Assembly: GCA_937863205.1 (NCBI GenBank)
Contig: CALMGA010000122.1
Location: 1-28,083 of the forward strand
Reading direction: 5' to 3'
Length of the DNA: 28,083 nt
From: an uncultured Beijerinckiaceae bacterium
Lineage (GTDB): Bacteria; Pseudomonadota; Alphaproteobacteria; Rhizobiales; Beijerinckiaceae
Below the pieces are notes generated by a model that was given only the letters and a program-made list of their open reading frames with translations, ran no database searches and had not been told where the DNA came from. Both the position numbers and the translations under genes were made by a program. Numbering within the stretch: position 1 is the first letter of the stretch; each line of letters opens with the position of its first letter. Positions 19,813 through 28,034 of this stretch are shown here, piece after piece.

Positions 19813-20769
19813 TCATTGCGGACGGACCTCTTCCGCCATAGCGGGGGCGGCCGTGTCCGTGATGCCACGACCCGTCGCCCCGGTCGGGTCGGTGCCTTGC
19901 GCGACGCGCTGGCCGAACACCGAGAAGCTCGGCCCGTAGATGTGGTCGGGCTGGTCGTCCGCGATCAGCAGGCGGTTGTACCCCATCGCCGCGAGCAGCT
20001 TCAGGAGATCGGCCCGGTCGACCCAGAAATGACGGTCCTGCAGGCCGCCGCAGAAGGACGGGTTGCGCCAGGAGCTGAAGTAGCTGCGCTCGTAGAGGCG
20101 CACGGGGACGCCGTGGGACTGCCTGACCTCGACCGCCTCCGAAAAGGGAAAGCGGCGCTTGTCGCCGGGCGGCATCGCCGTCTCGTCGAAGACATGCGTC
20201 CAAAGGAAGACCGCATCGGCCGTTCTGCCGATGAGTTCGAGGAGGCGGACGGGGTCATCCGAATGGTACAGCACCCCTGAGGCGACGACGAGGTCGTACC
20301 GCTTCGGCATGCGTTCCAACCACTTCATGAAGTCGCCGAGATAGAAGCTGGCGCGGCTGAGCTTCAACGCTTCCTTGGTGATGAGGCAGCGCATGAAGGC
20401 GAGGGCATTGGCCTCGATGGCGTCGACCGAGGCGACGCCGGCCCGCTCCAGCATGTAGGTGTGGAAGCCTTCGAGCGGTCCCAGTTCGAGTGCCGTCTTG
20501 CCGGCGATGTCGAAGCAGTTCCTCAGCAGCCAGTCGATGCGGTTGTCGGCGTGCAGCGCGGCCGTGCCGGCCCGCAGGCCCGTTTCACCCGGCATGGCGC
20601 CGGTCCATCCGGGGATCGCGTCGATCGCGTTCTGCAGCGAGGGTGCATCGCCGACGTAGCGGTTGAGAACGTCGGCGCCCGTTCTGAAGGGCCGCAGCGT
20701 GCGCGTGCGCAGGCGCGCGACAGCCCGGTGAGCCAGTGCAGCCACCTTGGGCCAGGCTTGATCCCTCAA
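19813..20769 (-). CDS. Class I SAM-dependent methyltransferase, CmoB-like (DUF1698)
   Basis: The 318-residue protein has a Rossmann methyltransferase core. Motif I is ALELGPLEGFHTYMLE (about 94-108), an acidic motif II is DAIEANALAFMRCL, motif III is FYLGDFMKWLE, and the post-motif segment DLVVASGVLYHSDDPVRLLELI resembles CmoB/DUF1698 enzymes. True CmoB carboxymethylates tRNA uridine-34; this protein lacks enough visible CmoB signature to claim that. No ATG lies near the 5' end. I use TTG at 20769 because GGGAGG stands four bases upstream; GTG at 20745 is the alternative. It is divergent from the ABC transporter operon across 134 bases, so shared control is possible. Confidence 0.75.
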   Translation of the reverse strand: MRDQAWPKVAALAHRAVARLRTRTLRPFRTGADVLNRYVGDAPSLQNAIDAIPGWTGAMPGETGLRAGTAALHADNRIDWLLRNCFDIAGKTALELGPLEGFHTYMLERAGVASVDAIEANALAFMRCLITKEALKLSRASFYLGDFMKWLERMPKRYDLVVASGVLYHSDDPVRLLELIGRTADAVFLWTHVFDETAMPPGDKRRFPFSEAVEVRQSHGVPVRLYERSYFSSWRNPSFCGGLQDRHFWVDRADLLKLLAAMGYNRLLIADDQPDHIYGPSFSVFGQRVAQGTDPTGATGRGITDTAAPAMAEEVRPQ

Positions 20770-20903
20770 CGCGCCTCCCGTCCCGCCGTCGCCCCGAACC
20801 TTGCCGGAGCCGGCATCGAATGGGTGAGCCCTGTGCTCCGCCGTTGCTTGCCTGTCATGGATAGCCGTGATTGGAGAAGCGCGCCGCCGAACCGGGACAA
20901 GCC

Positions 20904-22637
20904 ATGCCGAAATTCGTCGCGTTCACGTCGCTGGGCCGCAAGGTGCTTCCCAACCAGTACGACCTGTTCGCCCTGGTGGTGATCTTCGCCCTGCTCGTGG
21001 GCGTGTTGCACGCGAGCCGGGGGGCGATCCAGCCGCTGCAGGCGCCCGGCGCGACCGACATCCACCTCGGCATCATCTACCTGCCCTACTACGCGCTGCG
21101 CACGACGCTGCGGATGTTCATCGCCCTGTTCTTCTCGCTCGTCTTCACGTTCACCTACGCAACCGTTGCGGCAAAAAGCCGGCGGGCGGAAACGGTTCTG
21201 ATCCCGCTGCTCGACGTCCTGCAATCGGTGCCGATCCTCGGCTTCCTCGCCTTTCTCGTCGTGTTCTTCGTCAACCTCTTCCCCGGCTCGGTCGCCGGCT
21301 ACGAAGCGGCGGCGATCTTCGCCATCTTCACCAGCCAGGCCTGGAACATGGCTTTCTCCTTCTACCAGTCGCTGCGCTCGGTGCCGGCCGATCTGGCGGA
21401 GGTGACGGCCGGCTTCCACCTGACGTCGTGGCAACGCTTCTGGCAGCTGGAAACACCCTTCGCCCTGCCCGCCCTCGTTTGGAACATGATGATGTCCATG
21501 TCGGGGGGCTGGTTCTTCGTCGTCGCCGCCGAGGCGATCACCGTGGGGAACAACTCGACCAAGCTTCCCGGCATCGGCTCCTACATCGATCTCGCCAATT
21601 CGCGCTCGGCCTACGGCGCGATCCTGGCGGCGGTGCTCACCATGGCGGTGGTGATCCTCGCCTACGATCAGCTGTTGTTTCGCCCGCTCGTCGCGTTCTC
21701 CGAGCGATTCCGCGTCGAGCTCGTCGCCAGCCAGCAGGTCGAGCGGTCCTGGGTCGTGGACGCTCTCGCCCGCACGCGCTGGCTGCGGCCCCTCGCGATG
21801 GTGCCGGCGCAGGCGTTCCAGCGGATGGCGCTGATGCAGCTGCGCGCGCACTTCTTCGCGAGAAGCGCCGCCGCGCCGGCGGGCGAAGGCTCCCGCGCCG
21901 GCGATCTCGCCTTCAATGGCGTTCTCGCCCTTGGGGCCGCCGCCTGCGCCTGGAGCGTGTCCAGCTACCTCGCCGCGTCCGTTGCCTGGCCCGAAGTCGG
22001 GCATGCGCTGGTGCTGACGGTCTACACCATGCTGCGGGTCTTCGTGATGATCGTGCTGGCCTCGCTGATCTGGGTTCCGGTCGGTGTCTGGATCGGGCTT
22101 CGCCCCAAGCTCGCCAGCGCCATCCAGCCGCTGGCGCAGTTCCTGGCCGCGTTTCCGGCCAACGTGGTGTTTCCGCTCGCCGTGCTGCTGCTCGTCGCCT
22201 TCTCGCTCAACCCCAACCTGTGGCTGAGCCTGCTGATCGTCTTCGGCACCCAGTGGTACATCCTGTTCAACGTGATCGCCGGCGCGCAGGCCTATCCCAA
22301 CGACCTGCGCGAAGCGGCCAAGAGCTTCCATGTCCGCGGCTGGCACTGGTGGTTCAAGGTGATGCTGCCGGGCATCTTCCCCTATTACATGACCGGGGCG
22401 CTGACCGCCTCGGGCGGATCGTGGAACGCCGCCATCGTCGCCGAATACGTCAAGGCCGGCGACAAGACGGAAGTGGCGCAGGGGATCGGCTCCTACATCG
22501 CCATCGCCACCGAGAAGGGCGACTACCACAAGATTGTGCTCGGCGTCGCGGTGATGAGCGTCGTGGTGACCCTGTTCAACCGCCTGCTGTGGCGGCCGCT
22601 GTTCGGCTTGGCCGAACGGCGCCTCCACCTCGCCTGA
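20904..22637 (+). CDS. ABC transporter double permease, NitT/TauT type
   Basis: The 577-residue protein contains two binding-protein-dependent transport permease domains in one chain. The first (about 60-270) has the EAA-like loop SLRSVPADLAEVTAGFHLTS followed by FWQLETPFALPALVWN. The second (about 360-570) has AQAYPNDLREAAKSFHVRGW followed by FKVMLPGIFPYYMTG. About 11-12 membrane helices are expected. Such fused permeases occur with nitrate/sulfonate/bicarbonate-type ABC systems. I chose the ATG at 20904 (MPKFVAFTSLGRKVLPNQYD); the frame is open from a TTG at 20871. It pairs with the ATPase gene 10 bases downstream. No substrate-binding protein gene is in the window, so the substrate, and even the direction of transport, are open. 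Confidence 0.88.
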   Translation: MPKFVAFTSLGRKVLPNQYDLFALVVIFALLVGVLHASRGAIQPLQAPGATDIHLGIIYLPYYALRTTLRMFIALFFSLVFTFTYATVAAKSRRAETVLIPLLDVLQSVPILGFLAFLVVFFVNLFPGSVAGYEAAAIFAIFTSQAWNMAFSFYQSLRSVPADLAEVTAGFHLTSWQRFWQLETPFALPALVWNMMMSMSGGWFFVVAAEAITVGNNSTKLPGIGSYIDLANSRSAYGAILAAVLTMAVVILAYDQLLFRPLVAFSERFRVELVASQQVERSWVVDALARTRWLRPLAMVPAQAFQRMALMQLRAHFFARSAAAPAGEGSRAGDLAFNGVLALGAAACAWSVSSYLAASVAWPEVGHALVLTVYTMLRVFVMIVLASLIWVPVGVWIGLRPKLASAIQPLAQFLAAFPANVVFPLAVLLLVAFSLNPNLWLSLLIVFGTQWYILFNVIAGAQAYPNDLREAAKSFHVRGWHWWFKVMLPGIFPYYMTGALTASGGSWNAAIVAEYVKAGDKTEVAQGIGSYIAIATEKGDYHKIVLGVAVMSVVVTLFNRLLWRPLFGLAERRLHLA

Positions 22638-22647
22638 AGGGCAAGCC

Positions 22648-23958
22648 ATGCTGCAGGCGTCCGATCTGCTGCTCGAAGTCGACGACGTGGTGCAGCGCTA
22701 TCGCACCGGCTCGGGCGAGATCGGTCCGGTGGTGCTCGACCACGTTTCGCTGAAGCTGCGCGAGCGCGAGATCGTCGGCCTGCTCGGCCGTTCGGGCTGC
22801 GGCAAGTCCTCGCTGCTGCGCATCGTGGCCGGGCTCGCGGTTCCAAGCGAGGGACGCGTGCGCTACGCCAACGCGCCGGTCTCCGGCCCGGTCGAGGGCG
22901 TGGCGATGGTGTTCCAAAGCTTCGCCCTGTTTCCCTGGCTGACCGTGCTCGGCAACGTCGAACTCGGCCTGCGCGCGAAGGGCGTCGGCGAGGCGGAAGC
23001 GCGCAAGCGCGCGCTCGCCGCCATCGACCTGATCGGCCTCGACGGCTACGAATCGGCCTTCCCCAAGGAGCTGTCGGGCGGCATGCGCCAGCGCGTCGGC
23101 TTCGCCCGCGCCCTCGTCGTCAACCCGCGCATCCTGCTGATGGACGAGCCGTTCTCGGCGCTCGACGTGCTGACGGCGGAAACGCTGCGCACCGATCTGC
23201 TCGACCTGTGGGTGGAAGGCCGGATGCCGATCAAGTCGATCCTGATGGTGACCCACAACATCGAGGAAGCGGTACTGATGTGCGACCGCATCGTGGTGCT
23301 GTCCTCCAACCCCGGTCGCATCGCCGCCGAGATCGCCGTCGCCCTTCAGCACCCGCGCAACCGCCTCGATCCGGCCTTCCGCCAGCTCGTGGACAAGATC
23401 TATGCCCTGATGACCAAGCGGCCGGCGCCGGTCACGCCCGGGCGCGACGGCACCTTCCCCGGCCTCGGCTTCGGCATGGCCCTGCCGCGCGTGTCGACCA
23501 ACACCATCTCCGGCATGATCGAGGAGATCGCCGCCCAGCCCTACGGCGGCCGGGCCGGCATGCCGCAGCTCGCCGACAGCCTGCAGATGGAGATCGACGA
23601 CCTGTTCCCCGTCGCCGAAACGCTGCAGCTCATGCGCTTCGCCGAAATCGCCGACGGGGTGATCCGGCTGACGGCGGCCGGCACCCGCTTCGCGGACATG
23701 GAGACCGATGCCCGCAAGCGACTGTTCGGCGACCACCTCGTCACCTATGTCCCGCTCGCCGCCCGCATCCGCATGGTCCTCGACGAGCGTCCGTCGCACG
23801 CCGCGCGCTCGTCCCGCTTCCTGGAGGAACTGGAAGACCACATGTCGGACGAATACGCCCAGCGCACCCTGAAGAGCGTGGTCAACTGGGGGCGGTACGG
23901 CGAACTCTTCGCCTATGACGAGGGCTCCGACACCTTCAGTCTGGAAAATCCGCAGTAG
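22648..23958 (+). CDS. ABC transporter ATPase with C-terminal AAA-associated domain
   Basis: The 436-residue protein is an ABC ATPase (about 1-255) of the nitrate/taurine importer group plus a C-terminal extension (about 285-430) resembling the AAA_assoc_C domain (PF09821). ATPase motifs are complete: Walker A GRSGCGKS (47-54), Q-loop Gln90, signature LSGGMRQR (142-149), Walker B LLMDEP (163-168) and H-loop His203. The extension includes TISGMIEEIAAQPYGGRAG, ADSLQMEIDDLFPVAETLQL and LTAAGTRFADMETDARKRLF, and looks like a winged-helix-type regulatory module; its role is not known to me. It starts 10 bases after the permease stop, with an AAGGGCAAGCC site overlapping the end of that gene, and completes a two-gene operon. 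Confidence 0.9.
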   Translation: MLQASDLLLEVDDVVQRYRTGSGEIGPVVLDHVSLKLREREIVGLLGRSGCGKSSLLRIVAGLAVPSEGRVRYANAPVSGPVEGVAMVFQSFALFPWLTVLGNVELGLRAKGVGEAEARKRALAAIDLIGLDGYESAFPKELSGGMRQRVGFARALVVNPRILLMDEPFSALDVLTAETLRTDLLDLWVEGRMPIKSILMVTHNIEEAVLMCDRIVVLSSNPGRIAAEIAVALQHPRNRLDPAFRQLVDKIYALMTKRPAPVTPGRDGTFPGLGFGMALPRVSTNTISGMIEEIAAQPYGGRAGMPQLADSLQMEIDDLFPVAETLQLMRFAEIADGVIRLTAAGTRFADMETDARKRLFGDHLVTYVPLAARIRMVLDERPSHAARSSRFLEELEDHMSDEYAQRTLKSVVNWGRYGELFAYDEGSDTFSLENPQ

Positions 23959-24084
23959 TCTTGTTGCAGCGCAGCAAAATGGGGGCGGTACGGACGGCGG
24001 CAGGCACGAGGATTCGACTGGACTCGCCGGGGTGCAACGCTTTAGCCTGTTTAGCCGTTGTTCATCTTTGGAGCGGGGAAGAAC

Positions 24085-24447
24085 ATGCGCGATGCGATGA
24101 CTTCGGCGGCGGCTGTTTTCGAGCCGGAAGAGGTTTGCGTGCTCGCGACTGCGCTTCGAATGGCGATGGGCAGGGTGCCGGTCAAGGACGACGAGAAGAA
24201 GGCGGAGCTGGCGCGCCTCATCCATAACCTCGGCCGTAGCCGCATCCGCCTGCGCAAGCCGATGCAAACCGACGCCCACGCGGCGGAAATCGCCGGCGAG
24301 GCTGCCGAACTCTTCGCCTATCTCGAAGAAGCGCCTGATACGATCCTCGCCGCGGCGCGCGAGATGCCGCCGCTGCCGTCCTATGCCGAGCGCATCGTCG
24401 GCGCGTTTCCGACCGCCTTCCGCCAGCCGCCGATCAGTCGGCTCTAA
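24085..24447 (+). CDS. Small helical protein of unknown function
   Basis: I do not recognise this 120-residue protein. It has no signal peptide or membrane segment and is predicted to be mainly helical: one amphipathic helix around 13-30 (EPEEVCVLATALRMAMG), a charged stretch with KDDEKKAELARLIHNLGRSR (34-53), and AAEIAGEAAELFAYLEE (66-82). The C-terminus is Pro-rich (PPLPSYAERIVGAFPTAFRQPP). The charged middle and following basic patch (RSRIRLRKP, 51-59) could contact nucleic acid, but this is a guess. A GGGGAAGAAC stretch before the ATG serves as ribosome site. It lies 126 bases after the ABC ATPase with two TTTAGCC repeats in the gap (near 24041-24057), so it probably has its own promoter. 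Confidence 0.6.
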   Translation: MRDAMTSAAAVFEPEEVCVLATALRMAMGRVPVKDDEKKAELARLIHNLGRSRIRLRKPMQTDAHAAEIAGEAAELFAYLEEAPDTILAAAREMPPLPSYAERIVGAFPTAFRQPPISRL

Positions 24448-24454
24448 GAAGGTT

Positions 24455-24481
24455 TCGCAAAAGTGCCCCGCGGTTTTGCGA
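24455..24481. repeat. Hairpin TCGCAAAA/TTTTGCGA, Rhizobiales-type intergenic repeat candidate
   Basis: An 8-bp perfect stem, TCGCAAAA (24455-24462) and TTTTGCGA (24474-24481), closes an 11-base loop with GTGCCCCGCGG. It begins 8 bases after the stop of the small unknown gene. The AAAAGTG...GCGGTTTT pattern, followed by a CAAAGGACTAA stretch, resembles from memory a short intergenic repeat family common in Rhizobiales. On the plus strand the TTTT of the right arm may also help end transcription. Confidence 0.45.
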
Positions 24482-24506
24482 TTCAAACCTGCGGCATGGC
24501 AAAGGA

Positions 24507-24548
24507 CTAAGCAGGTAAGCGTTGGCCTGCCAACGCGAACCTGCTTAG
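24507..24548. repeat. Long imperfect inverted repeat (42-base hairpin)
   Basis: The outer arms CTAAGCAGGT (24507-24516) and ACCTGCTTAG (24539-24548) pair over 10 bp. After a 2x2 internal loop (AA/GA), the inner arms GCGTTGG (24519-24525) and CCAACGC (24530-24536) pair over 7 bp with the tetraloop CCTG. It lies between the convergent small unknown gene and the SDR gene, so it could end transcription from both sides, though neither strand has a T-run after it. It could also be the second half of one repeat unit with the hairpin at 24455. Confidence 0.5.
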
Positions 24549-24608
24549 GCGGAGTCTGTCGGCCACCGTGACGCGAGTGGCCGCCGCGACGCGATCGAAC
24601 TGCGGCAA

Positions 24609-25412
24609 TCAGTCGGACGGCCCGCGCTGTCGCGAAATGGTCGCGCGCCGCGTCGCCCGTGCCATCAGCGGCAGCCAGAGCCGATAGGGTAGCAGGCCCG
24701 CCGCCTTCATCGTCCAGGCGAGTCGGCGCGGAAAGGTGATCTCGAAACCGCCGCTGCCCAAGCCGGCCAGGATGCGGGCGGCGGCCGCATCCGCGCTGTG
24801 CATCATCGGCATGGGATAGTCGTGGCCGGCCGTCATCGCCGTGTCCACGAAGCCCGGATTGATGATCTGCACGGTGAGTCCGTCACCGGCATGGGCGAGA
24901 CGCAGCGCCTCCACGAGGTTGATGAGGGCGGCCTTCGAGGCGCCGTAGGCGGCTGATCCCGGAATGCCGCCGTAGCCGGCGAGCGATGCCGTGACGGCGA
25001 TCTGGCCGCGCCCGCGAGACGTCATCGCCGCGAGAACGGGTTCGAGGCAGAAGATCACCCCGCCGAGGTTCACCGTAACCGTGCGCCACGCGACCGCCGC
25101 ATCGAACGGACCGTGCTCGGCGGCGTCGTAGACGCCGGCGTTGAGGATTGCCAGCGCCAGGGGGCCGAGCTGCCCTTCGATCGCAGCGACGACGTCGTTC
25201 ATCGCGCGGGGGTCGGTGACGTCGCCGGGATAGGCCGTGATGCGGCCCTTGCCGGCGGTTGCGAGGTCGGCAAGGGCGTCGTGCCGGCGGGCCGTGGCGG
25301 CGACGCGGAAGCCCGCTGCCGCGAGCCGCAGGGCGAGGGCGCGACCGAGACCGGCGCTGGCCCCCGTGACCCAGGCGACGCCGTCGGCTGGTCCGGCACG
25401 ATAGGTCGGCAC
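24609..25412 (-). CDS. Short-chain dehydrogenase/reductase (SDR)
   Basis: The 267-residue protein is a classical SDR. The cofactor motif TGASAGLG is at 16-23, NAG at 91-93, and the catalytic residues Ser143, Tyr156 and Lys160 lie in VTASLAGYGGIPGSAAYGASK. The residues after strand two (ATARRHDAL, with two Arg) favour NADPH, by family rule. The C-terminal helical part with FPRRLAWTMKAAGLLPYRLW suggests a membrane-facing surface, as in lipid- or retinol-type SDRs. The substrate is not known. The start is GTG at 25412, preceded by GGGAGA with good spacing. It is divergent from cysK across 119 bases. Confidence 0.85.
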   Translation of the reverse strand: MPTYRAGPADGVAWVTGASAGLGRALALRLAAAGFRVAATARRHDALADLATAGKGRITAYPGDVTDPRAMNDVVAAIEGQLGPLALAILNAGVYDAAEHGPFDAAVAWRTVTVNLGGVIFCLEPVLAAMTSRGRGQIAVTASLAGYGGIPGSAAYGASKAALINLVEALRLAHAGDGLTVQIINPGFVDTAMTAGHDYPMPMMHSADAAAARILAGLGSGGFEITFPRRLAWTMKAAGLLPYRLWLPLMARATRRATISRQRGPSD

Positions 25413-25531
25413 TGCATCTCCCGCGACGCTCCGGCGACGGAACCCTCGTCGCTTCCGGCGAACTATGTCTGAACCTGATTCCGAGCTATCCTGCCATCTC
25501 GGGATGGTGGGTCATTCAAGGAAGGTCGGCC
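25413..25531. other. Divergent intergenic region SDR / cysK
   Basis: The 119 bases between the two GTG-started genes must contain both promoters. I see the AAGGAAGG ribosome site of cysK close to its start but no clear promoter boxes or long dyad. No gene is visible. Confidence 0.3.
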
Positions 25532-26554
25532 GTGCAATCCGTTCTCGACGCCATCGGTCATACGCCGCTGATCAGGCTTCGTCATGCCTCGGAGGCGACG
25601 GGTTGCGAAATCCTGGGCAAGGCCGAGTTCATGAACCCCGGCGGCTCGGTCAAGGACCGCGCCGGCCTGTTCATCATCGAGGACGCGGTGCGGCGCGGCG
25701 AGCTGAAGCCGGGCGGCACCGTGGTGGAAGGCACGGCCGGCAACACCGGCATCGGGCTGGCGCTGGTCGCCAATGCGCTCGGCTTCAAGACGGTGATCGT
25801 GATCCCGGAAACGCAGAGCCGGGAAAAGAAGGACATGCTGCGCCTGCAGGGGGCGGAGTTGATCGAGGTGCCGGCCGTTCCCTACCGCAATCCCAATAAC
25901 TACGTGAAGCTGTCGGGCCGTCTCGCCGCGCGCCTCGCCACCGAAATGCCGGACGGTGCGGTCTGGGCCAACCAGTTCGACAACCTGGCCAACCGCGACG
26001 GCCATCGCTGGACGACCGGCCAGGAGATCTGGGACCAGACCGGCGGCAAGGTGGACGGCTTCACCTGCGCGGTCGGCACCGGCGGCACGCTGGCCGGCGT
26101 CGCCCTCGCCCTCAAGGAGAAGAACCCCCAGGTCGCCATCGCCCTCACCGACCCCGAAGGTTCGGCGCTCTACGACTGGATCGCCAACGGCCAGCTCCGT
26201 TCGCAAGGCAATTCGATCACGGAAGGCATCGGCCAGGGCCGGGTGACGGCCAACCTCGAAGGCGCGCCCATCGACATGGCCTTTCGCGTCAGCGACGCCG
26301 AGGCTCTCCCGATCGTCTTCGACCTCACCGAGCACGAAGGGCTGCTGCTGGGCGGGTCCTCGGGAATCAACATCGCCGGGGCGATGCACCTCGCCCGGCA
26401 TCTCGGACCCGGCCATACGGTGGTGACGATCCTGTGCGATTCCGGCGCGCGCTACCAGTCGAAGCTGTTCAACCCCGATTTCCTACGCGAAAAGAAGCTG
26501 CCGGTCCCGCGTTGGCTCGGCCGTTCGCCGTGCATCGATCCCGGCTACGTGTAA
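25532..26554 (+). CDS. cysK: Cysteine synthase (PLP-dependent O-acetylserine sulfhydrylase family)
   Basis: The 340-residue protein belongs to the cysteine synthase/cystathionine beta-synthase family, which forms cysteine from an activated serine and sulfide. It opens with the family phrase SVLDAIGHTPLIRL. The PLP lysine is Lys41 in NPGGSVKDRA. The substrate loop EGTAGNTGIGLAL follows, and the phosphate-binding glycine loop is VGTGGTLAG. The late LLLGGSSGINIAGA and LCDSGARYQSK segments are also present. It has no CBS-domain tail. The C-terminal LPVPRWLGRSPCIDPGYV is longer than in classical CysK. The start is GTG at 25532 with AGGAAGG upstream. The sulfurtransferase gene follows after 58 bases, making a sulfur-metabolism pair. 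Confidence 0.9.
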   Translation: MQSVLDAIGHTPLIRLRHASEATGCEILGKAEFMNPGGSVKDRAGLFIIEDAVRRGELKPGGTVVEGTAGNTGIGLALVANALGFKTVIVIPETQSREKKDMLRLQGAELIEVPAVPYRNPNNYVKLSGRLAARLATEMPDGAVWANQFDNLANRDGHRWTTGQEIWDQTGGKVDGFTCAVGTGGTLAGVALALKEKNPQVAIALTDPEGSALYDWIANGQLRSQGNSITEGIGQGRVTANLEGAPIDMAFRVSDAEALPIVFDLTEHEGLLLGGSSGINIAGAMHLARHLGPGHTVVTILCDSGARYQSKLFNPDFLREKKLPVPRWLGRSPCIDPGYV

Positions 26555-26612
26555 CGGGCCTCTCGCGAAAGATTGAGCCGTCGAGAAGGCGATCGGAGCG
26601 AGGGAGAGGCCC

Positions 26613-27488
26613 ATGGCGGCAGACGACGTATTCGTGACGCCGGCTTGGGTCGCCGCCAACCTCGACCGGCCCGACGTTGTCCCGGTCGAGGCGAGCTTCT
26701 TCCTGCCCGATGAGGGCAAGGACGCGGCCGCCCTTTTTCGCGAGGCGCACATCCCCGGCGCGACCCGCTTCGACGTCGATGCCGTGGCCGACGGCGACAA
26801 TGCTCTGCCACACATGCTTCCCGATGCGAAAACCTTCGGGCGCCTCGTCGGCGAACTCGGGATCGGCGACCGTGATCGCGTGGTGATCTACGACGCCACC
26901 GACCTTCTCGGCGGCGCGCGGGCGTGGTGGATGTTCCGGCACTATGGCGCGCGCGAGGTCCGCATTCTTGACGGCGGTTTGGCGGCGTGGCGCGCCGCCG
27001 GCCTGCCATTGGAGCAGGGTCCATCGCAGCGTTCACCTCGCCGCTTCGAGGCGCGCTTCGAGGGCAGAAGCGTGGTGGCGGCGGAGGCGGTGCTTGCCGC
27101 GAGCCGCGCCGGGACCGCGCAGATCGTCGATGCCCGCGCCGCGCCGCGCTTCGCCGGCTCGGTGCCCGAACCCCGCCCGGGGCTGCGCGCCGGCCACATC
27201 CCCGGCGCCTGCAACCTGCCCTGGCGCCATCTCGTCGATGACGCCGGACGCCTGCGCTTGCCAGCCGAGATCGCCCGCCGCTTCGGCGAGGCCGGGGTTG
27301 CGACGAATGAGCCGATCATCGCCAGTTGCGGCTCCGGCGTGTCGGCGGCCGTGCTTCTGCTCGGCCTCTACCGGTTGGGCGTTCCCGAGGCGGCCCTTTA
27401 CGATGGATCCTGGGCCGAGTGGGGCGGCCGCTCGGATCTGCCCGTGGAGACCGGCCCGACAAAAAGCGGCAAGACGTCTTCGCGGTGA
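26613..27488 (+). CDS. sseA: 3-Mercaptopyruvate sulfurtransferase
   Basis: The 291-residue protein has two rhodanese domains. The N-terminal, non-catalytic one (about 7-135) contains [16 protein letters not shown] and [22 protein letters not shown]. The catalytic one (about 155-280) contains [30 protein letters not shown] and the active loop with Cys239 in CGSGVSAAV. The CGSGV[ST]A loop favours 3-mercaptopyruvate over thiosulfate as sulfur donor, by family rule. Such enzymes hand sulfur from cysteine breakdown to acceptors such as thioredoxin or cyanide. GGGAGAGGCCC before the ATG is the ribosome site. It follows cysK by 58 bases on the same strand. The last ten residues ([10 protein letters not shown]) look disordered. 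Confidence 0.93.
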   Translation: MAADDVFVTPAWVAANLDRPDVVPVEASFFLPDEGKDAAALFREAHIPGATRFDVDAVADGDNALPHMLPDAKTFGRLVGELGIGDRDRVVIYDATDLLGGARAWWMFRHYGAREVRILDGGLAAWRAAGLPLEQGPSQRSPRRFEARFEGRSVVAAEAVLAASRAGTAQIVDARAAPRFAGSVPEPRPGLRAGHIPGACNLPWRHLVDDAGRLRLPAEIARRFGEAGVATNEPIIASCGSGVSAAVLLLGLYRLGVPEAALYDGSWAEWGGRSDLPVETGPTKSGKTSSR

Positions 27489-27950
<462 letters not shown>

Positions 27951-27986
27951 CGGCGGTTCGTCAGGGTTCACCCCACCGGATGACGG

Positions 27987-28014
27987 CTCAGGCGGGCTCG
28001 AAGGCCCACCTGAG
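27987..28014. terminator. Stable hairpin after glnB, possible bidirectional terminator
   Basis: CTCAGG-C-GGGC (27987-27997) pairs with GCCC-A-CCTGAG (28004-28014): ten base pairs with one C/A mismatch and a six-base loop TCGAAG. A further 6-bp outer pair CCACCG (27973-27978) and CGGTGG (28021-28026) brackets it. It sits 36 bases after the glnB stop and 20 bases beyond the stop of the candidate convergent gene. There is no long T-run on either side. Confidence 0.45.
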
Positions 28015-28034
28015 GACGTTCGGTGGCAAGGGTG

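Noticed and set aside
20766..22649. A 627-codon frame on the minus strand across the permease gene
   Set aside because: It is antisense to a clear membrane protein; the translation is rich in His, Gly, Arg and Glu without pattern. It is a shadow frame.
24009..24020. GGATTCGACTGG, reminiscent of a tmRNA or tRNA T-arm segment
   Set aside because: No acceptor stem, tag-peptide frame or other tRNA-like arms could be built around it within the 126-base gap.
22576..24486. A 636-codon frame on the minus strand across the ABC ATPase
   Set aside because: The sense frame carries all ABC motifs; this one has none.
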